Below are positions 1 to 8,381 of a stretch of DNA of 64,000 nt, piece by piece. Below the pieces are notes generated by a model that ran no database searches, was not told where the DNA came from, and saw only the letters and a list, made by a program, of their open reading frames with translations. Numbering within the stretch: position 1 is the stretch's first letter; each line of letters begins with the position of its first letter. Origin of the DNA: Solidesulfovibrio magneticus RS-1 (GTDB lineage Bacteria; Desulfobacterota; Desulfovibrionia; Desulfovibrionales; Desulfovibrionaceae). Position numbers and translations under genes: made by a program. Where the stretch lies: assembly GCF_000010665.1 (NCBI RefSeq), contig NC_012796.1, forward strand, positions 3,625,501 to 3,689,500, written 5' to 3'.

Positions 1-233
1 GTCTCGTTTTCAATGAGATTACTAGCTTCACAATTTAACACAGGTTCATTTTCTTTGCATTTTTTTTCAGCAACAACTGTATTTTCTACAGGAACATCAC
101 GCTTACGATCAATCTCTTCAAAAATTGATTCAATAAATTTTTTATCGCCTAAATAACAACTCTTGCAATAACGATAGTGATGCCCACCAACAAAAGTAGC
201 TCCACAACTAGCGCACTTATTCTTTACATACAT
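1..233 (-). CDS. Small zinc-ribbon protein, C-terminus beyond window edge
   Basis: Reading leftwards from an ATG at 231-233, an open frame of 77 codons runs off the window. The N-terminus has a CxxC pair and a second CxxC pair about 15 residues later (CASCG and YCKSCY), the pattern of a small zinc ribbon, followed by a charged linker. It sits just downstream of the recombinase genes of element A. Element B has a zinc-ribbon protein of the same design at the matching place (20864-21253), so this is a shared part of the module. The function is not known; a DNA- or RNA-binding accessory protein is possible. The stop codon is not visible. Confidence 0.6.
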   Translation of the reverse strand, partial: MYVKNKCASCGATFVGGHHYRYCKSCYLGDKKFIESIFEEIDRKRDVPVENTVVAEKKCKENEPVLNCEASNLIENE

Positions 234-354
234 AACAAATCCCTCTTAAGTAAGTTTTGAAATATAAAATTGACAATTTTTAATTCAAATAATCAGCGAA
301 TCTATCAACGACATCAATTAGGGGCATCTTCCTACAAAGATGCCCCCCTTTTTA

Positions 355-1455
355 TCAAACCAATTCAGGAAGCAGACTGACCGCTCTTTCTTTTTCACCC
401 TCAAGGCAGTGATAATAATGACTTGTTGTTGTCGAGATCATTGAATGCCCCAATAATTTTGAAACAGCCGCCAGATCAGCTCCTTTACTCAACATCGTTG
501 TTGCAAAGAGATGTCTAAGATCGTACATACGGACAGGATAGTTAATATTTGCCCGCTGACATGCCCCTCTAAATCCTTTGCGGATCATGCCAATACGCTC
601 ACCACGATAATCAACCACATATCCCGAGGTAGATTCAGCCATCCTTGACCGCATTTTTTCGAGCAACTTAGCCGAAATCGGAACAATCCGATACGTCTTT
701 GTTTTACTAGCATATATACGCGCAACACTTTTTTCAAAATCGATATGCTCCCATTTAAGTGCAAGCAATTCTGATTCACCAGGACGGGTCCCAAGGTTGA
801 AGCAAACTTCCATTGCCCAACGAATATGAGACTCTGCACACTCCATAATTCGCTTGATATCTTCAACTGTAAGCTGAATCTCTCGAGGCTTCTCTTTTGA
901 CTTCCGTCTTCCGCGCATAGGATTCACTTTAGTGAGCCCCATTGCAACCCCGAAATTGAATATTGCATTGACATAGTCACCATAACGGTTGACTGTCAAT
1001 TGAGACCGAGGTTTTCCGCTCTTCCCTGGAGTATTTTGAAAAATCTTGATGAATGGAACCATGTCATCAACATAAGTCATCTCATTAACGACTTTGTCGC
1101 CGATGAGTGGATTGAACTGGTTCTCTATCATCTTTTTCAACTTCTTTGTATTGGTCTCTGTCCGACCAGAAACTTCAAGGTGCTCTATGTATTTATCTGC
1201 AAGATCCTTGAAGATTATTTCAAAAGGCGAAGTATTAACCGGTACATCTTCACTCTGGACAGGTTGCTCTGACTCGATTGAAACAGAGGAGGAGACTTCT
1301 CCCCTACTCTGTTTGCTAGCACTTTTCTTTTCTTGATCAAATGCCAAGGCTTCAGCATAAGCATTATCGCCGCGACCAAAAGATTTATCTCGACGCGATC
1401 CATTTACATCAGTGTAATAGACCATCCACCGTCCATCTCTTTGATAGACACCCAT
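355..1455 (-). CDS. Tyrosine site-specific recombinase (integrase) of element A
   Basis: This is a 366-aa phage-type integrase. It has an N-terminal segment with the start MGVYQRDGRWMV, a SAM-like core-binding domain (about residues 80-185) and a C-terminal catalytic domain. The catalytic residues can be placed as Arg224 (TRPGE), Arg314 (DLRH), His337 (LGHS) and Tyr347 or Tyr348 (SHYYH). I chose the ATG at 1453-1455 because GAGGAATCTT precedes it and the element B copy starts at the same residue; the frame is open further upstream without a good ribosome site. It should integrate and excise element A at the tRNA-Thr 3' end. The next gene upstream encodes a second, shorter recombinase. Confidence 0.92.
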   Translation of the reverse strand: MGVYQRDGRWMVYYTDVNGSRRDKSFGRGDNAYAEALAFDQEKKSASKQSRGEVSSSVSIESEQPVQSEDVPVNTSPFEIIFKDLADKYIEHLEVSGRTETNTKKLKKMIENQFNPLIGDKVVNEMTYVDDMVPFIKIFQNTPGKSGKPRSQLTVNRYGDYVNAIFNFGVAMGLTKVNPMRGRRKSKEKPREIQLTVEDIKRIMECAESHIRWAMEVCFNLGTRPGESELLALKWEHIDFEKSVARIYASKTKTYRIVPISAKLLEKMRSRMAESTSGYVVDYRGERIGMIRKGFRGACQRANINYPVRMYDLRHLFATTMLSKGADLAAVSKLLGHSMISTTTSHYYHCLEGEKERAVSLLPELV

Positions 1456-1533
1456 AAGATTCCTCGCATAAGCTTGAATATTGAATAAGACAATGATTTG
1501 AAAGAACCCCAAGGCAGGCTGAAGCAATACACA

Positions 1534-2091
1534 TCAAATAGTATTTAACAGAATTTCTTCAACCTCTTCTTCTTGAATGCCCAAGTATCTTCTTGTTATC
1601 GAAGGGCTACTATGATTAAGACGCTTAGACAATATCTCCCAGCTAACACCAAATGTTTTCCGTTGATGATATGTCCAAGTTTTACGAAGCGTGTGAGCAC
1701 CGTAATTGCCAGTTAAATGTATCGCTTCAGTCCAGCGCTTCACATACTTTGTCACAGCAAATGTTGTTAGAGGATAATTCTTCCCCTTCCTGCTTTTGAA
1801 CAAGTAATCAGAGCCATTAAACTGGTGACTACTTAGATACCCATCCAGCGCAGCTTTAATCTCCTTATTCAAAATGAAGACATTTTCTTTACCGGTCTTC
1901 TTTTCACGCAAAGAAATGCGCTCACCAACCGGAACGTCATGAACGTCATCAATTTTCAAAGCCAAAATGTCTTGAACTCTCAATCCTGAATTTACACCCA
2001 TCACAAATAGCAATTTGTCACGAGGATTATCACTTAAAAGCTTTTTTATACTTTTTATGCTTTTCAGATCAACAATTGGATCAACCTTCAT
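1534..2091 (-). CDS. Short tyrosine recombinase, catalytic domain only
   Basis: This 185-aa protein consists almost only of a tyrosine-recombinase catalytic domain. Arg38 (SGLRVQD), His133 and Arg136 (HTLRKT), His160 (LNHSS) and Tyr169 (RRYLG) form the expected set. There is no full core-binding domain, so it may act together with the longer integrase encoded next to it. The start at 2089-2091 is supported by GGAGGCTTTT just upstream and by the equal length of the element B copy (22835-23392). The pair of recombinases is conserved in both elements. Whether it acts as a second recombinase, a directionality partner or an xer-like resolvase cannot be told from sequence. Confidence 0.85.
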   Translation of the reverse strand: MKVDPIVDLKSIKSIKKLLSDNPRDKLLFVMGVNSGLRVQDILALKIDDVHDVPVGERISLREKKTGKENVFILNKEIKAALDGYLSSHQFNGSDYLFKSRKGKNYPLTTFAVTKYVKRWTEAIHLTGNYGAHTLRKTWTYHQRKTFGVSWEILSKRLNHSSPSITRRYLGIQEEEVEEILLNTI

Positions 2092-2366
2092 AAAAGCCTC
2101 CAATGCTTGAATTTGCAACAGGACAGTGGGAAAACAGGCTTTGAAAATGCTGGGTGAAAATTACCCTTAGAACCTGTTTTCAGAATCCAATTGTATTCCA
2201 ACCGGATACCGCCCCAAGCTAACCCAATGTACGTTTCTACACAAAAACGTACATTCCTTATAAGTATTATTTCTATATAATTTTTGACAGTTTTAACAAA
2301 TCTTTGCCAATAAATAAAAAAGGCCATGCCTTACGACATGGCCATACCTAAAATAACTTTTGAAGA

Positions 2367-2744
2367 CTAAACTTTCGTCAAAATGATCATGTCATTCTCG
2401 ACCGTGACAGTAAATTCATCACCTTCAACAACGTCCAGCCCTTTGAGAGCAAGATTTTTCAGATAGACCTTGAGCTCCAACTTCTTATTCACCTTCGGCC
2501 GACTCGAATTCTTAAGGTACAGCCCTTTGACCTCGTAGTAACTCTTGTCATCACTCATGAGCTTCAGAACGTAGTGTTTCAACGTCTGTCGATGAGTGAC
2601 TCCCAACTCCTTCATGATTTCTGCGGAGTCCATATTCTTTTGAATGCACTCGCGCAAAAGACTCGGATTGTATCGCGACTCGGGCTTTTTCTTATCAGAG
2701 GAGTGTCCCTCTTCAAAAGAATTGGCTTCAGCCTTCTTGGCCAT
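2367..2744 (-). CDS. Small DNA-binding regulator with HTH and AbrB-like tail
   Basis: This 125-aa basic protein has a helix-turn-helix-like region at about residues 30-60 (ECIQKNMDSAEIMKELGV). Its C-terminal hairpin at about 100-125 (VEGDEFTVTVENDMIILTKV) resembles the swapped-hairpin domain of AbrB/MazE-type regulators. AAAGGAGACTGTC precedes the ATG. A 125-aa relative with the same layout is encoded at 23668-24045 in element B, at the same place between the recombinases and the structured RNA. I infer a transcriptional regulator of the module, for example of recombinase expression or of the RNA. No family name is certain. Confidence 0.7.
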   Translation of the reverse strand: MAKKAEANSFEEGHSSDKKKPESRYNPSLLRECIQKNMDSAEIMKELGVTHRQTLKHYVLKLMSDDKSYYEVKGLYLKNSSRPKVNKKLELKVYLKNLALKGLDVVEGDEFTVTVENDMIILTKV

Positions 2745-2990
2745 GACAGTCTCCTTTGTTTACTATAATATATTTCTCTATTTACCCCTTGATTATCAAC
2801 AAAAGTTGTTTCTTTTTGAAACCAAACCAGCTCTTGCCCTGGATAAAAACGTGCATTCGCGCTAGGAGCCCCATCCTGGGGTTTTCCCCTTGAGGGGACA
2901 GCAAACCGTAGACTGACCCCAGAACTGCCCGTATTCAGGCGATTTGGGGCCTCCCCTTTTGCTTCCCCAGGGTTAAGAATTTTCCATTGA
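2745..2990. other. GC-rich spacer upstream of the HTH/AbrB gene
   Basis: There is no convincing gene. The stretch holds several short GGGG/CCCC inverted repeats (about 2870-2960) between the terminator of the structured RNA and the regulator gene, and probably carries the promoter and leader of the recombinase operon. Confidence 0.4.
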
Positions 2991-3025
2991 CCAAAAACAG
3001 AAGGCCCGGCAGAACCAGGCCCTCT
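2991..3025 (-). terminator. Intrinsic terminator after the structured RNA (element A)
   Basis: On the minus strand an 11-bp stem, AGAGGGCCTGG with CCGGGCCTTCT around a 5-nt loop, is followed by GTTTTTGG. It lies just after the conserved noncoding block and upstream of the regulator gene, so it would end the RNA transcript before the recombinase operon. Confidence 0.75.
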
Positions 3026-3765
3026 CATAAGTAATTTGCAGACCATCACCTTGCGCCGGAAGGTAAATACCTATCCGGCGCAAGATGATTTACTGGATCG
3101 AAGATAACGTCGCCGTCATCAGCGTCCATGGATTCCTGACAGGCGGTTTTCCCGCATCAGGCTCCCCGAGAGATGTTTATTGTAACCATCACATTTTCAG
3201 CACAATTATCGAACTGACTATTCCCTGCCAATCAACACCTTGAAATCAAGTACTGAATAATTCTAAATCTTAGCTCAACTAATCAACATCACTTCTTTCC
3301 ATAAACATCTCTCTGCATCTCTTACAGATGCGCTGCCATTCTCATTTGAAATTAGTCTTCTCACAAACCTACGCAAAGCGATCAAACAAGAACTTCCCTT
3401 CGTCGAGTCAACTCTAGACAAAAACCATCCGACACCTAATCGCATACACATGATTCATTTCAATACAATCTGTCTATTGAAACGAACTCACTAACAAGTA
3501 AACTTCGATTTGCCACGAATCTCGTTCATCATATGCGCCACCTTGGTTTCACACCTATCTGGCATTACCGGCTAGTTTAAGGCCTTATCCACTTCACCAG
3601 CTATTTCACAATATACTGGCTGGAAAATCTCAGGATCAATCATTCGATGAGAACGATGATTGATATAACCCCTGAGATTCTTCTTTCAGCCTCAAATCAC
3701 TCAGAATGATAAGGTCCACTGGCAGGACACTAGAACAACGACTTTGTAAGGCACCCATGGCTATT
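3026..3765 (-). ncRNA. Candidate large structured noncoding RNA (element A copy)
   Basis: No gene-sized open frame is present for 1.1 kb, yet short blocks align in order with 24377-25128 in element B. Examples are the 5' block ATGGGTGCCTT, the core GGTGGCGCATATGATGAA and the 3' block around 3094-3120. Hairpins recur at matching sites with changed but still pairing stems: 3315-3331 (loop GUAAG), 3458-3482, and 3626-3679, which contains an apical motif with a bulged base, a CG clamp and a 7-nt loop. Segments near 3582 and 3706 (CCTTATC, GATAAGG) can close a multibranch. An extra 11-bp hairpin lies at 3050-3085. An upstream terminator-like hairpin (3945-3978) and a downstream terminator (2991-3025) suggest an independent transcript. 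The family is unknown; the size is like the OLE, GOLLD and ROOL class, but I recognise no match. Confidence 0.7.
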
Positions 3766-4146
3766 TAGCCTGCACCTAGAAGCTATTAATAATTTACTAA
3801 AATCTTAAATTATTCATAAATTTCGCGGATAAAACTATCAGCAACAAAGAACAATACAAAATAATAACTAAAAAATCTTATAGTTAGAAATAATATTTCT
3901 ATATATCACGCGCAATTATTGTACTTTTAGAAGACTATTCAAAAATCAACAGGGTGTCCATACACCAGATGGACACCCCAAGTTCACAATCACCCCTTCT
4001 AATGATTTGAAGAATTAAAAGAATTATAACATTTAATTGAGTCCTCATCAAAGAAAAGTTTTGTCTTAGACAAAGGGGACATCAGCTATTCATCTTTGGA
4101 AATGATTTACAAAAAAAGACAAACTTTGACTAGGTAATATGGTACA
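3766..4146. other. AT-rich spacer between rep and the structured RNA
   Basis: No gene is seen. The AT-rich stretch 3780-3950 lies immediately upstream (minus strand) of the RNA and is the likely place of its promoter; no clear -35/-10 pair can be fixed. The rep terminator candidate is annotated separately. Confidence 0.4.
3945..3978 (-). terminator. Likely terminator of the element A rep transcript
   Basis: A perfect 10-bp stem (3952-3961 with 3969-3978, GGGTGTCCAT) with a 7-nt loop is followed on the minus strand by TGTTGATTTTTG. It is downstream of the rep gene and separates it from the structured RNA. Confidence 0.55.
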
Positions 4147-5235
4147 TCAAGATTTACTCTCTAAAAGACGATTTTTAAACATGATAATTTGAGATTTATA
4201 TTTTAAAACAGTTTTATAGCCAATACCACTTTCAATAGATATTTTATTGTAACTTAAATTTTGATTATTTAAATACAACTTTAAAATAGCATTACATATT
4301 ACTTCCAAAGTATTATTTTTTCTAATCTCATGGACATACTTTGCCCCTAAGGATTGTCTCTCTTTAATAACTGTCTCTTTATCATCATCACTAACATTTG
4401 AATCAATATCTTTTAAATTCATAACACCATAGTTCTTAAATATATATTTATACTGGGCATCATCTTTTCTGTTCCATATATATCTTGAAACATTTCTAGA
4501 AATAGTTAGAACCTCACTTTCACTCAATGGACCTTTAGAACTCCAATTTACAGATATCACAGAATAGTTTTGCTCTAACAAGTAATTATACAGTCCTTCT
4601 TGGAATACATCATAGTCATTGAACTGTTTAACAATTGAAACTGACCATTTCCTAGCTATATGAAACAGTTCTTCATTTCTACCAGCATAGATTTTATCTT
4701 TATCATATTTTCTAAATCCATGACAACTTGAGACTTCTACAAATTCAGCTAAGTAATTGAGATTGTATGCTTCATTATGCCAAGTCACTTTCCATTTTGA
4801 AGAAAATGGATTCTTTATTGAAGCATTTGTATATCCTGGGTCAGCTGAAGTTTTCTTTTCATAGCCATGGAGCACTGCTTTGAAGTAATTTACACATGAG
4901 ATTCTGATTTTCTTGAAGTTTTCATTGCACGGCCAATAAATTGGTTTTTTAAGTTCATAAGCTAAAGTTCCATGGCTATTTTCATTGTTTACAAAAGATA
5001 TCGTCGGCTGAGGAAGTCCTTCATCCATCCAAACTGAGACACCACCTTCCCAATCCAGATCGAGACAGAGATAATTCCTTCTTGATTTCGGAAATAAGAG
5101 ATAATTTGACTTTTCAAATGCTTCATCAGGCAAAGAACAATTATCAATGACTTTACCTGAACCCCAGCGGATTGTTCTATCGAAGTGTTGTTTAAATCTT
5201 TCTTGCGGCGAAATTGAGGATACAATAGTAGGCAT
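4147..5235 (-). CDS. ColE2-type replication initiator/primase (Rep)
   Basis: This 362-aa protein has the pattern of the ColE2 replicase family (Replicase/PriCT type). The aspartate pair LDLD is at residues 58-61, followed by GLPQPTISFVNNENSHG, ADPGYT at 131-136, IKNPF at 140-144 and GRNEELFHIARKW at 185-197. A helix-turn-helix-like C-terminus is at about 325-355. Such Rep proteins bind an origin near their own gene and make the primer there. I infer that the integrated element can replicate, or once did, as a plasmid-like form. The SD (AAGGAGA) lies within an inverted repeat just before the ATG. Element B encodes a version with an extra N-terminal PrimPol domain. Confidence 0.85.
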   Translation of the reverse strand: MPTIVSSISPQERFKQHFDRTIRWGSGKVIDNCSLPDEAFEKSNYLLFPKSRRNYLCLDLDWEGGVSVWMDEGLPQPTISFVNNENSHGTLAYELKKPIYWPCNENFKKIRISCVNYFKAVLHGYEKKTSADPGYTNASIKNPFSSKWKVTWHNEAYNLNYLAEFVEVSSCHGFRKYDKDKIYAGRNEELFHIARKWSVSIVKQFNDYDVFQEGLYNYLLEQNYSVISVNWSSKGPLSESEVLTISRNVSRYIWNRKDDAQYKYIFKNYGVMNLKDIDSNVSDDDKETVIKERQSLGAKYVHEIRKNNTLEVICNAILKLYLNNQNLSYNKISIESGIGYKTVLKYKSQIIMFKNRLLESKS

Positions 5236-5237
5236 GA

Positions 5238-5268
5238 CAATCTCCTTAGAGTAGTTTCTAAAGAGATT
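5238..5268 (-). promoter_or_regulatory. Inverted repeat covering the SD of rep
   Basis: Arms 5239-5250 and 5257-5268 pair in 11 of 12 positions around a 6-nt loop. The proximal arm contains AAGGAGATT, the ribosome site of rep, 3 nt before the ATG. It could be a protein operator or a translation-blocking hairpin that limits Rep synthesis. Confidence 0.6.
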
Positions 5269-5536
5269 ATTTCTTTATGTCCTTAGAAATGGAAACAAAT
5301 CTTGCGGATACTTACAAAGAAAAATAGAACAAAATAATCTTGTCCAAAAAAATTTTCAAAATGGAATTTCAAATTTAGACATAAAAATACTTGTCTTTCC
5401 ACCGTTGAGAATTTTAATTGATTTTGCTTACAAATCTATAAAATCAAGGGGCCAATGTAATTACACTGGAAACAATAAATTGCTAGATTGAACATATCTC
5501 CTTGTAATAATCAGCAGAGCATAAATTTCTGATCTT

Positions 5537-6424
5537 TTAAACATCTGTATTAAATCCAAGTCTAGCATGACGTTTTGTCAAAACATCCTGAAGTTGAACA
5601 TAGTAGTCAATGCAGACTATCCTTCTCCGTATGCTCTTCGGCGAAAGAAGGTCGATGTATTTATAACCTAGCCTTTTATTCAAATACTCCTCAAGTTCGC
5701 TTCTATATCCATAATTATCATAGTTATGCAGTGCTCTTTTAGAGTTTATGCGATCATTAAACTTTATAACATGAGTCTTGTTTTCATCAGCAACCGATGG
5801 ATTCCAGAAAGGGATAAATCCATAAGCAGGATATTTAGACCAAGACGAGGAATCAGAATAATGGATTGGAGCATCTGCACACCAGTCATAACTACTGACA
5901 CCTAGAGCATGAGCTTTACAACCAGCATTGTATATTTTTATCGCAATATTCTTAATATTTTCTTTATTCTTTTCATTCTTTGAATACCCAGCAGATATTA
6001 TTTGATATTTTTGTTTAATATACAGGTCGACTTCGCCGCCAGTATAATCATGAACAACAGGCACAACAGGAATTCCAGCATCTTTAAGAATTTCTAAAAA
6101 ATTATAGTTAGTCGACAGACTCTCTTTTTCAAAATCTATATCATAATTAAATGCGAAGTCATAGGAACCTTTATACCTTACACAAAATGCCTTGTATCCT
6201 TCAAATGAAAACGGTAAATCACCTGGTGTAATCGAAAAATTTGCGGTAAAAGCCCCTGAATCAAGAATAACGCTATTGATATTGTCGTGTTTGTCTTCTA
6301 AAAACTTTTTATAATCAGGATCCTTCCCTGAGTAAGACAATAGGATATTTAATTTAGCTTGAGGAACACAACGAGTGTATTCCTCAAGCTCCTTTACCCC
6401 AAAACCAGAGAGGTAAATTCTCAA
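5537..6424 (-). CDS. TGT/DpdA-like transglycosylase, element A copy
   Basis: This 295-aa protein carries the marks of phage- and island-type tRNA-guanine transglycosylase relatives. LDSGAF at residues 54-59 matches the DSGGF motif of TGT, and YSDSSSW at 189-195 matches the DSSSW motif of the DpdA-like branch, where the Asp is thought to act in catalysis. In known systems DpdA-type proteins place 7-deazaguanine bases into DNA. Substrate and product here are not known; no preQ0 synthesis genes are in the window, so a host supply would be needed. A 302-aa relative is at 27726-28634. Its upstream neighbour begins 3 nt away and is also conserved, so the two are probably co-translated partners. A tRNA-modifying role is an alternative. 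Confidence 0.65.
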   Translation of the reverse strand: MRIYLSGFGVKELEEYTRCVPQAKLNILLSYSGKDPDYKKFLEDKHDNINSVILDSGAFTANFSITPGDLPFSFEGYKAFCVRYKGSYDFAFNYDIDFEKESLSTNYNFLEILKDAGIPVVPVVHDYTGGEVDLYIKQKYQIISAGYSKNEKNKENIKNIAIKIYNAGCKAHALGVSSYDWCADAPIHYSDSSSWSKYPAYGFIPFWNPSVADENKTHVIKFNDRINSKRALHNYDNYGYRSELEEYLNKRLGYKYIDLLSPKSIRRRIVCIDYYVQLQDVLTKRHARLGFNTDV

Positions 6425-6427
6425 AAT

Positions 6428-7480
6428 CTACTCCAAATTATTGTCTGCAACGTTATTAAGATCGTTTTCAAATTTTTCAACAATTACAGCAAACATATTT
6501 TTCAGCGAATCAAATTTTTCAAGACAATCTTTCGCCAAGTCTACATCCATGCTCAACAAATCAGACTCCTGAGAGTTTTTCAACATGCCATACATACGAT
6601 CGATTTCTTCCCTAAAATTGGCCACTTCCGTCTGAATCGTGAGACATTTATCTTTCTTTTGAGCAATTCTGCCAGCATTAATGTATTTATTTTTAAACAA
6701 TTCAGTCAAATCTTGATTACTTTTTTTCATTTTAACAATATCGGTTAATTCTTTTCCAGAGACTACATATCCATTATCTGAGGCTTTTCTCAATTCTTCC
6801 AATTCAGACAATTCCAAATTGCAAGACTTATCCTTCAATGACTTATAATTTTTTCCAAACGACTCTCTACTTTTAAGAAGCCGAGACCATTCATCATCAT
6901 TACTCTTCCGCAACGCCAAGTCATCTTGGGAAATACAAACATTCATGAATTCAGTAAAGCTTAATCCGGCTTGTCTACTCGCCCTTTCGAGCTTAAGTAA
7001 TGCATCAATACCCAATTCGTGATACGCTTCATCAATATTGGCTTCGAACAATCTTATATAATTTTCAATTGTTCTTAAAATTATTCCTTCATTGAAAACA
7101 CGAGTAAAAAATTGATGCCAAGATTCAGCACCAATGAATTTGACATCATTTTTCAACTCATACAGCTTTCCACCGATGTCTATTTTTAACTTAACAAAAG
7201 GGGAATTCAATCTTGAACAATTGAAATCTGATTTTTTAATTTCGATTACAATATCAGAGGCAATAGAAGACATTTCCTCCATCAACACAGATTCATTCTC
7301 CAACAGAAGACGAATTGTTCTATTGAATACTTCTTTTGTTCCTTCAGCGTATTCCGCATATGCATCACAATTTGCAAAATTTCCCAACTGATCACAGTGG
7401 CTGCTATCAGGGGAATCAGGGGACTTAGGGCAATTAGGACAATCATCACATTCATTATATGTGTTATTCAACTCTCTCAC
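6428..7480 (-). CDS. Coiled-coil protein of unknown function, partner of TGT-like protein
   Basis: This is a 350-aa charged, mostly helical protein. The N-terminus is Cys-rich (CDDCPNCPKSPDSPDSSHC). The middle, about residues 120-170 (ESWHQFFTRVFNEGIIL and onward to DEAYHELGIDALLKL), aligns in pattern with the 302-aa protein at 28636-29544, and the second half looks like coiled coil. Both proteins lie directly upstream of the TGT-like gene, 3 nt and 1 nt apart. I do not recognise a family; the central part recalls DUF3102-like nucleoprotein or partition accessory proteins. The start codon is uncertain: a GTG at 7480 follows GAGCAGG closely. Confidence 0.6.
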   Translation of the reverse strand: MRELNNTYNECDDCPNCPKSPDSPDSSHCDQLGNFANCDAYAEYAEGTKEVFNRTIRLLLENESVLMEEMSSIASDIVIEIKKSDFNCSRLNSPFVKLKIDIGGKLYELKNDVKFIGAESWHQFFTRVFNEGIILRTIENYIRLFEANIDEAYHELGIDALLKLERASRQAGLSFTEFMNVCISQDDLALRKSNDDEWSRLLKSRESFGKNYKSLKDKSCNLELSELEELRKASDNGYVVSGKELTDIVKMKKSNQDLTELFKNKYINAGRIAQKKDKCLTIQTEVANFREEIDRMYGMLKNSQESDLLSMDVDLAKDCLEKFDSLKNMFAVIVEKFENDLNNVADNNLE

Positions 7481-8271
7481 CTGCTCTTTTTATTCATTGG
7501 AATGTTATTTGAAAAATTTCGATCCCGGAAAAGGTTTTCCAGCCGAAAATCAATCATAATTTTACCTCAATACAGCATAATATTTCAAAATGAGGCATAA
7601 TACAGGCGACGAGCTCATGATGGGCATGCTCATGACCCTTCTGCATCTATCATTTCTATACGACGCAGGAGAATGTTAAAAAAACTCGCAACATTCTATA
7701 TTCTTTCACTTTTTTTCACAGACCCGAAACCATTGACCAATGGATGCTCATCGTGCCCACCCCCAAGAAGTCATCCTCCTGGCGCAAAGGACAACGCGGA
7801 ATGCCATTTTCAGACGGAAACAAATGGACACCGCCGATCAACCCGTTCGCCGGCGCCAACCTCAAAAACTATGGGTGCTCTCAATGAGGCAGTGACCAGC
7901 TTCCCGGCCTGCCAGCGAATCCAAATAATGCAGGCGTAGGAAGCTGCGCAGCCACCGGGCTAACAAACATGGACCATCGTCAACCCGTTCGCCGACAACT
8001 ACCCAAAAAATTATGGGTCCTTTCAATGAGGTATTGACAAGCTTACCGGCTTGCCAGCGAATCCGAATAATGCGTGCGCAGATCCCTGCGCATGTACGTA
8101 GAGCATCCTGGAGAGGATTTTACGTTTTTCATTGAAAAGGGCCAATCCGGTCAACGGCTCCAAAAAATACATTATTTCAATTATTTAGCGTCATAAATTG
8201 GCACAAAATCTTTCAAATTCTGTCAACCATCTGAATTAGTTTATTTTTATCTAAGAAGATTCGACCGATGC
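7481..8271. repeat. Noncoding repeat region
   Basis: No convincing gene lies here. Two imperfect direct repeats of about 95 bp occupy 7836-7930 and 7978-8076; both read ...CAACCCGTTCGCC... and ...TGCCAGCGAATCC.... From about 8050 to 8240 the sequence is a diverged member of the palindrome-headed interspersed repeat family and matches 46140-46320 closely. Confidence 0.6.
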
Positions 8272-8304
8272 AAAAAGCCCAGGGCGGCTTTCGCCGCCCC
8301 GGGC
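8272..8304 (-). terminator. Terminator of MucR-like gene
   Basis: On the minus strand a stem of GCCCGGGGCGGC with GCCGCCCTGGGC around GAAA is followed by TTTTT, downstream of the gene ending at 8382. Confidence 0.85.
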
Positions 8305-8381
8305 AATCACGTCGTGTGGTGGTTTCAGTCGATCACACGTACCTCGCCAAGCGCAAAGCTGATGAGGTTAACGCGCCAGGG

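Noticed and set aside
2612-3049. Open frame of 145 codons across the terminator and leader region of element A
   Set aside because: It overlaps the terminator and the start of a well-supported gene, and its composition is that of GC-rich leader repeats.
3026-3765. tmRNA, RNase P RNA, or self-splicing intron as explanation for the noncoding block
   Set aside because: The conserved ends of tmRNA, the RNase P core words and a group II domain V hairpin were looked for and not seen; no exon context exists.
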